NCBI GenBank assembly: GCA_004294195.1
Contig: REAQ01000186.1
Coordinates: forward strand, 1-7,685
Direction: 5' to 3'
DNA length: 7,685 nucleotides
Origin: Sphingobacteriales bacterium
GTDB lineage: Bacteria > Bacteroidota > Bacteroidia > Chitinophagales > Chitinophagaceae
The translations under genes were made by a program, and so were the position numbers. Positions 1 through 6,645 of the stretch are shown piece after piece. Within the stretch, counting starts at the first letter, position 1, and each line of letters opens with the position of its first letter. The notes beneath the pieces were generated by a model, which saw only the letters and a program-made list of their open reading frames with translations, did not search any database and had not been told where the DNA came from.

Positions 1-638
1 TCACTTGCACGAATACCCATTTTGTTCTCTTTCCCGCCAACAGTAACACCCGCCCAGCTTTTTTCAACGATAAAAGCGGTGATTCCTTTACTGCCTTTAG
101 CAGGATCTGTTTGCGCCATCACCAAATAAACAGATGCTGAATTACCATTTGTGATCCAGTTTTTAGTACCATTTAGTAAATAGTAATCGCCCATATCTTC
201 TGCAGTGGTTCGCTGTGATGTGGCGTCACTTCCCGCTTCAGGCTCAGACAAAAGGAAAGCACCGATGTACAGCTCACCTTCTTTTCTGCCCTGTGCCAAT
301 GGGGTCAGGTATTTTTTCTTTTGTTCTTCCGTGCCATATGCTTCAAGACCCCAGCATACCAGGCTATTGTTGACACTCATACAAACACTCACACTGGCAT
401 CGATCTTACTGATCTCCTCCATGGCCAACACATAACTCACCGTATCCATTCCTGCGCCACCATAATCCGGAGACACCATCATGCCCATGAACCCCAATTC
501 TGCCAGTTGCATAATCAAATCCCGGGGAAACTTCTGCAGTTCATCCCGCTCAATAACACCCGGCAGGCATTGGTTGCGGGCAAAATCCCTGGCGGCCTGT
601 TGAATCATTAATTGCTCTTCAGTCAATTGAAATTGCAT
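1..638 (-). CDS. acyl-CoA dehydrogenase, N-terminal part (runs off left edge)
   Basis: This is a flavin-dependent acyl-CoA dehydrogenase, which would form the alpha-beta double bond of an acyl-CoA in fatty-acid or branched-chain amino-acid breakdown in the cytoplasm and pass electrons to ETF. The start ATG is at 638 and 212 complete codons are visible of a family that is usually about 380 residues long. The N-terminal helical domain begins MQFQLTEEQLMIQQAARDFA. The middle beta domain carries LSEPEAGSDA followed by NGTKNWITNG, the classic FAD/substrate-binding region, and the visible part ends in KMGIRAS, which normally leads into the D-T-C/R segment. The position before the LSE signature is Leu where small residues are usual, a minor deviation. 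The catalytic Glu in the C-terminal domain lies outside the window, so the exact chain-length class (short-chain, butyryl-like or other) cannot be decided. It is divergent from the metal transporter gene. The family call is secure; the substrate is not. Confidence -1.
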   Translation of the reverse strand, partial: MQFQLTEEQLMIQQAARDFARNQCLPGVIERDELQKFPRDLIMQLAELGFMGMMVSPDYGGAGMDTVSYVLAMEEISKIDASVSVCMSVNNSLVCWGLEAYGTEEQKKKYLTPLAQGRKEGELYIGAFLLSEPEAGSDATSQRTTAEDMGDYYLLNGTKNWITNGNSASVYLVMAQTDPAKGSKGITAFIVEKSWAGVTVGGKENKMGIRAS

Positions 639-670
639 GGTTTCTGATTTCCGTAACGCATATCGCTCCG

Positions 671-678
671 CAAAAATA
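671..678 (-). promoter_or_regulatory. possible Bacteroidota -7 box for the acyl-CoA dehydrogenase gene
   Basis: On the minus strand this reads TATTTTTG, a match to the Bacteroidota -7 consensus TAnnTTTG, about 32 bp before the dehydrogenase ATG. That would give a leader of roughly 25-30 nt. No convincing TTTG -33 element is seen at the right spacing, so this is only a candidate. No comparable box was found on the plus strand for the transporter in the same 96-bp divergent spacer (639-734). Confidence -1.
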
Positions 679-734
679 ATCTAAATGCTCAGAAATACTA
701 ACAGCTGTTCGTAAAAAAAATCCAACCTGCCCGG

Positions 735-1796
735 ATGGTATTTTCCCGATATTCGCCGCAGGCCACTAGCCTATCACGTTGTAAATTAACCCGCTTGTCA
801 ACCGCACAGACCAATCTCCGGGTCCAGAAAATTGTCACCGTTGTTGCGGTACTGCTGTTTGCGATCAAGATCACCGCCTGGTGGCTCACCGCATCGGTCT
901 CCATTTTAACGGATGCATTGGAAAGCACAGTGAATGTAGTAGCAGGTTTTATTTCCCTTTATAGCCTTTATGTTTCGGCAAAACCGCGAGATATGGACCA
1001 TCCTTACGGACACGGTAAGGCTGAGTTTCTATCCGCGGCGTTTGAAGGGAGCATGATCACCATTGCCGGGGCCATCATTGTTTATGAATCGATCAAAAGC
1101 CTGAGGGATCCCAAAACCCTGAAAGGACTTGATATGGGTATCCTTCTCGTTGCCATCACCGCGGTCATCAACTATGTTACGGGATGGTATTGTGTAAATA
1201 CAGGAAAGAAGAATAACTCCCTCGCGCTGGTAGCCAGTGGAAAACATCTGCAATCAGATACGTACTCAACCATCGGGATTATCATCGGTCTCATCCTGAT
1301 CTATGTAACGGGCTGGACGAAATTAGACGGCATCGTGGCGATTGGATTTGCGTTGTTCATTATGTACACTGGTTACACCATTATAAGACAGTCTGTGGAA
1401 GGAATCATGGATAAGGCCGATACGGAACTGTTATCGAAACTGGTGGATTTCCTGAATCGCAATAGGAGTACAAATTGGATCGATATACACAATGTGCGGA
1501 TCATTAAGTACGGATCAGTACTGCACCTTGATGCGCACCTTACAGTACCCTGGTATCTGAATGTGCATCAGGCACACAATGAAATTGACCAACTCAGCGC
1601 ACTTATCAAAAAAGAGTTTGGCGAAGCCGTTGAGTTGTTTGTGCATACGGATGGATGCCTGGATTTCTCCTGTTACGTCTGCAGTGTGAGCGACTGCCAT
1701 GTTCGCAAGCACGCCCAAAAGGAAAGAGTGGAATGGACGGTTGAAAATCTCATCTCCAACCGGAAACATGGCTACATTAAAGAAGAAGTGAAATAG
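735..1796 (+). CDS. cation diffusion facilitator (CDF) family divalent metal transporter with Cys/His-rich C-terminal tail
   Basis: This is an inner-membrane metal/proton antiporter of the CDF family that would export divalent cations such as Zn, Fe or Mn from the cytoplasm; the metal cannot be fixed from sequence. The 353-residue protein has about six membrane helices within residues 32-216, then a cytoplasmic ferredoxin-like domain. Family landmarks are ILTDALESTVN (58-67) in helix 2, DHPYGHGKAE (88-97) in the following loop, and KHLQSD (170-175) at helix 5 with the HxxxD metal ligands H171 and D175. By alignment to the family pattern, the helix-2 ligand positions, Asp-Asp in YiiP/FieF, are E63 and N67 here. 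The C-terminal domain has H264, D266, H278, H281 and H304, and ends in a tail with C308, C313, C316, C321, H322 and H326. The ATG at 735 is the first start after an in-frame stop at 699-701; no Shine-Dalgarno sequence is evident. It converges on aguA with only 18 bp between the stop codons. Confidence -1.
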   Translation: MVFSRYSPQATSLSRCKLTRLSTAQTNLRVQKIVTVVAVLLFAIKITAWWLTASVSILTDALESTVNVVAGFISLYSLYVSAKPRDMDHPYGHGKAEFLSAAFEGSMITIAGAIIVYESIKSLRDPKTLKGLDMGILLVAITAVINYVTGWYCVNTGKKNNSLALVASGKHLQSDTYSTIGIIIGLILIYVTGWTKLDGIVAIGFALFIMYTGYTIIRQSVEGIMDKADTELLSKLVDFLNRNRSTNWIDIHNVRIIKYGSVLHLDAHLTVPWYLNVHQAHNEIDQLSALIKKEFGEAVELFVHTDGCLDFSCYVCSVSDCHVRKHAQKERVEWTVENLISNRKHGYIKEEVK

Positions 1797-1814
1797 TACT
1801 CATATACCGCTTCG
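1797..1814. other. convergent intergenic gap without visible terminator
   Basis: Only 18 bp separate the convergent stop codons of the metal transporter and aguA. No hairpin followed by a T-run fits here, so the two transcripts probably overlap at their 3' ends or end inside each other's coding sequence. Confidence -1.
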
Positions 1815-2855
1815 CTAAACTTCCGGTTCTTGTTGCGATAAGCAATGAAAACTTCCCAATCCCCAGATGATATCTGTTGAGTCTATGCCCACTACTTTAT
1901 GTTTGGGGAAACACTGCTGTATAATGCTGCAAACCCTTTCATCCTTGGGTTGACGGAAGGTTGGGACGATGACATACTTATTGCAGATATAAAAATTACC
2001 GTAAGAGGCGGGCAGGCGTTGGTCTTCCCAGATCACTGGGTCAGGCATCGGCAATTCAACGATGTTGAGGGCTTTGCCGTTCAACAGGCGCATTTCTTTT
2101 AACTGCCGCAGGTTCTGTTGCAGGATCTCATAGTTCTCGTCTTCCTTATTTTCTTCTACAACGGTCATGACAGTATCCTCATTGATAAATCTAACCGTGT
2201 CATCAATATGACCGTCCGTATCATCTCCGATAATCCCTTCATCAACCCACAATACCTGCTGCACACCATAGTAGTCCATAAGGTATTGTTCGATCTGTGC
2301 CTGGTTGAGATGTGGGTTTCTGTTCACGTTCAACAAACATTGCTTAGAAGTAATAACGGTACCTTTTCCGTTGAAATCAACAGAGCCTCCTTCCATGATG
2401 ATTCCCGGATTAAACAAAGGCAAAACAAGTTTATTGGCAATCAGCGTTGGAATCACATCGTCCAAATCAAAAGGCGGATACTTTCCACCCCACGCATTGT
2501 AGTTCCAGTCAACCACTACCTTTTTTTGCTCTGCATTGGGATTGATGAGAAAAGCCGGACCATGATCACGGCACCACGCATCATTGGTGGGATGAAAATA
2601 GAAACTGACTTTGGAGAGATCCGCACCTGCCGGAGTGATATGATCCAGTGCAAACTGCTTCATGCCTTCATCTCTCACGTTAATGCATACCCGCTCAGAA
2701 AAAGAGAGATATTTTATGAACTCTGCATACCGGGGGAAGATGGTATCGATCTTTCCCGGCCAGGACGCTTCCTTATGCGGCCAGCTCAGCCAGGTGGCGG
2801 TATGTGGCGCAAATTCCGCGGGAAAATAGTATCATAAACTTGAAGGCGTTTGCAT
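1815..2855 (-). CDS. aguA: agmatine deiminase (PAD_porph family), reading frame interrupted by TGA at codon 8
   Basis: Agmatine deiminase (agmatine iminohydrolase) converts agmatine to N-carbamoylputrescine plus ammonia in the cytoplasm, the step before AguB in putrescine synthesis. Read from the ATG at 2855 the gene has 346 codons, the normal family length, beginning MQTPSSL, then TGA, then YYFPAEFAPHTATWLSWPHK, which matches the family N-terminus closely. Relatives have Gly at the stop position (LGYYFPAE-like), so GGA to TGA is the simplest explanation. Everything downstream is intact, in full-length numbering: WCRDHGP (94-100), MEGGSVDF (154-161), DGHIDD (214-219) with the catalytic His, and SFHCLSQQEP (335-344) with nucleophile C338. 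No ATG, TTG or GTG lies between the TGA and a GTG at 2678. Restart there would give 287 residues lacking about 59 conserved N-terminal residues, which would probably damage the pentein fold. It is the last gene of the minus-strand run, 36 bp after a DUF418 gene. The family assignment is very sure; whether the gene makes protein is open. Confidence -1.
2832..2834 (-). other. in-frame TGA at codon 8 of aguA
   Basis: The minus-strand codon order from 2855 is ATG CAA ACG CCT TCA, then AGT TTA TGA TAC TAT. The TGA replaces a conserved glycine and differs from GGA by one base. The reading frame on both sides matches the agmatine deiminase N-terminus, so this is a substitution and not a frameshift. 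The other genes in the window contain no in-frame TGA and use GGA and GGC for Gly and TGG for Trp, which argues against a reassigned code. Confidence -1.
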
Positions 2856-2876
2856 GATTCTGGAATATGCATGCAA
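2850..2876 (-). promoter_or_regulatory. possible hairpin covering the aguA start codon
   Basis: On the minus strand TTGCATG (2876-2870) pairs perfectly with CATGCAA (2856-2850) across a 13-nt loop. The 3' arm contains the aguA ATG and second codon, so in mRNA the start codon could be held in a 7-bp stem. Such a short stem may be chance, and no ligand or regulator is suggested. Confidence -1.
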
Positions 2877-2891
2877 GATAATAACCCATTT

Positions 2892-4205
2892 CTACAACTT
2901 CATTGGTTGTTTTTTCCAGTAAGTGAGAGACCGCCATAACCATTCAAATGGACCGAAACGAAAATACTTTAGCCAGATTGGTGAAATGATCAGTTGAAAC
3001 AGCCAGATGGCAGCCACCACATAATAGATCTGATGAAAACTAAGCTTCTGGTAGTTGCCCAACCCGTAGCCAAAAAAGTAAAAAGTGCAGAAAACCGTTT
3101 GCATAAAATAATTGGTGAAGGCCATCTGCCCAACAGAACCCAGCGCACGCATCAGCCAGTTCAGCCAGCCACTTCGGTAGATGAGCATCAATAGGCTGAT
3201 GTGCCCAAGGCAGAGCAGTACCCTTCTGATATCATACAACTGGTTTGGCGCTACCGTATAGCGGTCAAAAAATCTTCCGGGGCTCAAGAGCAGGCTTTCA
3301 AATCCATGAAAATAGATGTAGCCCAAAGGTATCCCGACACCATACCCCAGTAAGAGCATGAGCCAGTATGTGTTGGAACTGGAACGGTTTGAAAGAAATC
3401 CCATTTTGAACATGGCCATACCGATGAACATCATGCAGAGAATATCAAATAAGCCATGATAGGTATAATTGACTTCACCACCCGCGCTCCTGGGATACAG
3501 CATCTCAAACACTTCGCCATATGACCCGCGCATTTTTGCAACGTTTTCCTGGAGTTGTACACTATCTACCTTAAAGTTTTTCTCCATCTCCGGCCATCCT
3601 TCCAATGCCCCTTGTTGCTCTTCAGTCAGTTCCTTTTTTTCCTGCTGGGCAGCGAGAGCGGCGGTATAATTAACCCTCAACATGCGCTGTTCGTCATTCC
3701 CATTCTGGACTTTGTAAAAATTAAGAGCGATACAAAGCAATCCCAATCCCCAGAGCCACTTTGCAGATAGGTTTCGGAAAGGGAAAAGGATCATCCCCAT
3801 CAACCCATAAAAGAAAAGGATCTCTCCCGTCCATTGAAAAACATAGGCGTGCAAAAGACCGAAAACTACCAACCATGCGAGCCTCCGGAAATAATATTCT
3901 GTGACCGTAGCCCCGGTAGGCTTGTCTTTTTTATTCAGGATGAACAATAACATGCCTGCACCGAACAACATGGAAAACAACCCACGCATGGTTCCTTCGA
4001 AAAAAGAAAATATCGTTACGAGCGTAAGGTAGTCGGCGCTGTTTTTGGGACTTGTAAAAGCCTCATAGAGCATCGCAAATTCGCCGGAAAATCCAGTGAT
4101 ATTCATCAACAGAATACCAAGAATGGCAACGCCACGGATCACATCCACGGATGCAATTCTTTCTGCTTTATCTACGGGTTTTGTTGAAATGATTTCTGCC
4201 TCCAT
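2892..4205 (-). CDS. DUF418 family multi-pass membrane protein (YeiB-like)
   Basis: This is an integral inner-membrane protein of the DUF418 family, whose fold group also contains membrane O-acyltransferases; its reaction and substrate are unknown. The 437-residue product shows the family landmarks in order: R16 with ASVDVIRGVAILGILLMNI (18-36), MLFGAGMLL (79-87), FRRLAWLVVFGLLHAY (106-121), GEILFFYGLMG (127-137), GSYGEVF (227-233), LGSVGQMAFTNYFMQT (355-370) and the terminal FRFGPFEWLWRSLTY (415-429), which is typical of the DUF418 domain end. About ten membrane helices are expected. A polar stretch at roughly 165-245, rich in Glu, Gln and Lys, separates the N- and C-terminal helix bundles and is probably extracytoplasmic. 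The start ATG at 4205 lies 29 bp after the paralogous gene upstream, and the stop is 36 bp before the aguA ATG, so it is probably co-transcribed with both. This copy keeps all consensus motifs and looks like the standard member of the pair. Confidence -1.
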   Translation of the reverse strand: MEAEIISTKPVDKAERIASVDVIRGVAILGILLMNITGFSGEFAMLYEAFTSPKNSADYLTLVTIFSFFEGTMRGLFSMLFGAGMLLFILNKKDKPTGATVTEYYFRRLAWLVVFGLLHAYVFQWTGEILFFYGLMGMILFPFRNLSAKWLWGLGLLCIALNFYKVQNGNDEQRMLRVNYTAALAAQQEKKELTEEQQGALEGWPEMEKNFKVDSVQLQENVAKMRGSYGEVFEMLYPRSAGGEVNYTYHGLFDILCMMFIGMAMFKMGFLSNRSSSNTYWLMLLLGYGVGIPLGYIYFHGFESLLLSPGRFFDRYTVAPNQLYDIRRVLLCLGHISLLMLIYRSGWLNWLMRALGSVGQMAFTNYFMQTVFCTFYFFGYGLGNYQKLSFHQIYYVVAAIWLFQLIISPIWLKYFRFGPFEWLWRSLTYWKKQPMKL

Positions 4206-4234
4206 AGTAGCGTTATGAGGTTATTTGTTAATAG

Positions 4235-5632
4235 TTATTTTAATGCGATTTTTTTTGCCAGACTCGTCAGCAGCCACTCCACTGGTCCCATGTTGAAATA
4301 CCGCAGCCAGAGGATCGCAAATACAACCTGTACCAGGATCAATTCCAACACAATAAAGTAAAGCCAGTTCTGGTTGATGCGGGCATAATATCCCATCCCG
4401 AATCCATACATCACCACGCCCAACACAATACTTTGAAATATATAAAGGGTCAGCGCCATCCTGCCAACCTTCACCAGTACGTCTCCCAATTTGGTCATCC
4501 ATTGTTTGCATACAAAAAACATGATGGCAGATGCATAGGCAACTGCGCCAAAAATCATTTCGAAGGGTCTGAAGAAATCCATCGGAAGCGGATTTCTCTT
4601 TACAAAAGCCGGATAGTCTTTGATCACATCCATCCACCCGTGCATCCGATACCTGAATAGGAAAAACGCGCCGGTTGTCAGGATGAGGAAGGAAACCAAA
4701 TACTGCCATGCGGCATATTTCCCACTAAAAAATCCATCCTTGAACAGTGCCATTCCCATCAAGAGTGCTGCAGAAAAAAACCAAAAACCAAACTGGTAGA
4801 ACCACCAGGATTCCCGTTGTTGCGTAGTCTTGAGTTGGGCTTCATATATCTTCGTCCAACGGCCATCCTGTAAGGCTTTAATCTGCCCGCTGTCATTCTT
4901 TTTTTCCCAGGCATACTTCTTGGAAACGCCCTCCCATTTGTCTTTGTATTCTTTCTCTTTGCGTGTAAGGGTATCCGTTTTCTTAAAGCCTGTTTTCAGG
5001 CTATCCTTCAGTTTTGCGGAATCTGCTTTGATCTTTTTTTCTTTGGCCTCAACCGGGATGTACTTTTGCCATGCCTTCTGGTCATCATGATAATGCCAGT
5101 ATATTTTTCCACTGCCGATGAGCATGGTCAAAAAAGCGAGTATCATCAAACCACGTTTATCCATTCTGGCAAAGGCAAAATAAATCACACCCACAATGCC
5201 AACTCCATATAGGATATCCATAGGCCATAGCAGCAATACACCGTTGACGATCCCAAACATCAGCAGTAAAAAATTTCGCCTGATCACCAGTTCCTGTGCG
5301 CTGTAAAGGGTGTCTTTATGCGGCCTTGCCAGCATCAGAAGCATGCTGGCACCAAAAGCCACAATCAGTAAACTGCGTAGTTTATCTTCTACCAAAAAAG
5401 TTACCAATACCTGAAGCACATGGGTTGTCCCATGTTTCTGCATCAAAACCTGTCCTTGCATTCCTTTGCTGATGCCAGCCCAGACAAAGATGGTAAAGAA
5501 TAAGCCGGCAAGTACTGCCAGACCTTTCATGATATCCAAAGAACGTAACCTGGAAGGCGGAGCGTTGAAGTACGGAGCATAGGCATGCTCCTGCGAAGAG
5601 CCGAAGCCGGCTTCTTCCGGGGTTGAATCCAT
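4235..5632 (-). CDS. divergent DUF418 family membrane protein with lysine-rich insertion
   Basis: This 465-residue integral membrane protein is a paralogue of its downstream neighbour. Matching landmarks are RSLDIMKGLAVL (30-41), DKLRSLLIVAFGASMLL (83-99), WPMDILYGVGIVG (136-148), GMALFKDGFFSGK (293-305), VGRMALTLYIFQS (389-401) and LRYFNMGPVEWLLTSL (443-458). It differs in several ways: the DUF418 N-terminal D-x-x-R-G motif reads DIMKG (Lys for Arg), and the N-terminus has an extra polar extension of about 28 residues. Residues 184-275 form a strongly charged segment dominated by Lys, Asp and Glu between helices, likely partly helical or coiled coil. Its function is unknown, as for the family; acyl transfer is only an inference from the fold group. 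The ATG at 5632 lies 76 bp after aguB and the stop is 29 bp before the second DUF418 gene. Adjacent retained paralogues suggest either partner subunits or related substrates. Confidence -1.
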   Translation of the reverse strand: MDSTPEEAGFGSSQEHAYAPYFNAPPSRLRSLDIMKGLAVLAGLFFTIFVWAGISKGMQGQVLMQKHGTTHVLQVLVTFLVEDKLRSLLIVAFGASMLLMLARPHKDTLYSAQELVIRRNFLLLMFGIVNGVLLLWPMDILYGVGIVGVIYFAFARMDKRGLMILAFLTMLIGSGKIYWHYHDDQKAWQKYIPVEAKEKKIKADSAKLKDSLKTGFKKTDTLTRKEKEYKDKWEGVSKKYAWEKKNDSGQIKALQDGRWTKIYEAQLKTTQQRESWWFYQFGFWFFSAALLMGMALFKDGFFSGKYAAWQYLVSFLILTTGAFFLFRYRMHGWMDVIKDYPAFVKRNPLPMDFFRPFEMIFGAVAYASAIMFFVCKQWMTKLGDVLVKVGRMALTLYIFQSIVLGVVMYGFGMGYYARINQNWLYFIVLELILVQVVFAILWLRYFNMGPVEWLLTSLAKKIALK

Positions 5633-5654
5633 ATTAGTCTGTTTAAGGATGGTG

Positions 5655-5679
5655 CCTGAATGTAGAAAGATTATTCAGG
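5655..5679 (-). repeat. inverted repeat in the aguB-DUF418 spacer
   Basis: CCTGAAT at 5655-5661 and ATTCAGG at 5673-5679 are perfect 7-bp arms around an 11-nt loop, in the 76-bp spacer between aguB and the first DUF418 gene. There is no T-run after the stem on the minus strand, so it does not look like an intrinsic terminator. An RNA-processing or stabilising stem, or a dyad operator, are alternatives. Confidence -1.
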
Positions 5680-5708
5680 ACTTCCTAACCACAAACCCTT
5701 TTTGAACC

Positions 5709-6581
5709 TTATTCGCCGTCAATATACCGTTTAGTGATCGGCTGGTAACTGTCGATCCTGCGATCCCGGAGAAATGGCCAGTGCGTCCGGGTGACATCGG
5801 TCCTGTTCAAATCAAGCTCAATGATATGGATATCTTCCTGCTCATGGGATGCCTGGTAAAGAATGGCGCCCATCGGATTGGCCACGAAGGAACCTCCCCA
5901 AAATTTCATGGCTCCGGCTTGTTCAAAGCCTACCCTGTTTACACTCACTACATGAACGCCATTGGCCACCGCGTGGCTGCGCTGGATGGTTTGCCATGCC
6001 CCATATTGCTCTGTATTGGTGGCCTCATCCTGAGAAGTGGCCCAGCCGATGGCGGTGGGATAAAACAACAATTCCGCACCCATCAAAGCCGTGATCCTTG
6101 CTGCCTCCGGATACCACTGATCCCAGCAGATCAAGACCCCCAGGGTGGCAAATTTTGTTTTGAATACTTTATATCCGAGGTCACCTGGCGTGAAGTAAAA
6201 TTTCTCGTAATAGGCCGGATCATCCGGAATATGCATCTTCCGATACTTACCAAGGTAAGATCCATCCGCATCTAATACGGCAGTGGTATTATGATATAAA
6301 CCCTGGGCCCTCTTTTCAAACAGGGATGCAATGATCACTACTCCCAGCTCTCCTGCCAGCTTCGCCAATACATCCGTGGTAGGTCCGGGAATCGGCTCCG
6401 CTAGTTTAAAGTTATCGTAGTCTTCCACATCACAGAAATACAATGACGTGAACAGCTCCTGCAAACAAATGATCTGTGCACCACTGGCTGCAGCCTCCCG
6501 AACCTTACCAATGGCCTTATCAATATTTGCCTGCTTGTTTGCGGTGCAACTCATTTGCACTAATCCTACTTTAACTTTCAT
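5709..6581 (-). CDS. aguB: N-carbamoylputrescine amidase (carbon-nitrogen hydrolase / nitrilase superfamily)
   Basis: AguB hydrolyses N-carbamoylputrescine to putrescine, CO2 and ammonia in the cytoplasm, directly after agmatine deiminase in polyamine synthesis. The 290-residue protein has the normal length for the family and the nitrilase triad in its usual contexts: E42 in CLQELFTSLYF (39-49), K115 in KYRKMHIPDDP (112-122) and C152 in GVLICWDQWYPEAAR (148-162). AGAMKFWGGSF (222-232) and the late THWPFLRDRRIDSY (266-279) are characteristic of the N-carbamoylputrescine amidase branch over generic nitrilases. I chose the ATG at 6581 (MKVKVGLVQMS), where the family homology starts. A TTG at 6599 would only add six residues without homology. 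It lies 64 bp after bshB1 and 76 bp before a DUF418 gene, and its pathway partner aguA is at the end of the same run. Nothing in this gene is damaged, unlike aguA. Confidence -1.
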   Translation of the reverse strand: MKVKVGLVQMSCTANKQANIDKAIGKVREAAASGAQIICLQELFTSLYFCDVEDYDNFKLAEPIPGPTTDVLAKLAGELGVVIIASLFEKRAQGLYHNTTAVLDADGSYLGKYRKMHIPDDPAYYEKFYFTPGDLGYKVFKTKFATLGVLICWDQWYPEAARITALMGAELLFYPTAIGWATSQDEATNTEQYGAWQTIQRSHAVANGVHVVSVNRVGFEQAGAMKFWGGSFVANPMGAILYQASHEQEDIHIIELDLNRTDVTRTHWPFLRDRRIDSYQPITKRYIDGE

Positions 6582-6645
6582 ATCCTGAATATATAACAAC
6601 TAAAAAATAACAAATAACCATTAACCGCTAACGTTTACGCATACC

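Noticed and set aside
2832..2834. Genome-wide reassignment of TGA to glycine (as in Gracilibacteria/SR1)
   Set aside because: No other gene in the window has an in-frame TGA, GGA and other Gly codons are used normally, and the gene content points to Bacteroidota, which use the standard bacterial code.
2118..2837. Long plus-strand open frame of 239 codons opposite aguA
   Set aside because: It lies entirely antisense to a gene with clear family homology, has no recognisable motifs, and its composition is what the complement of the aguA codons would give.
4221..4709. Minus-strand open frame of 162 codons overlapping the upstream DUF418 gene in another frame
   Set aside because: It overlaps the C-terminal coding part of the DUF418 gene, whose frame shows membrane helices and family motifs; the overlapping frame is Cys- and Gly-rich without structure.
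5781..6275. Plus-strand open frame of 164 codons opposite aguB
   Set aside because: It is antisense to a well-conserved amidase gene, with no domain-like pattern and no start signal.
6582..6599. TTG start at 6599 for aguB
   Set aside because: It adds six residues outside the family homology; the ATG at 6581 gives the standard N-terminus.
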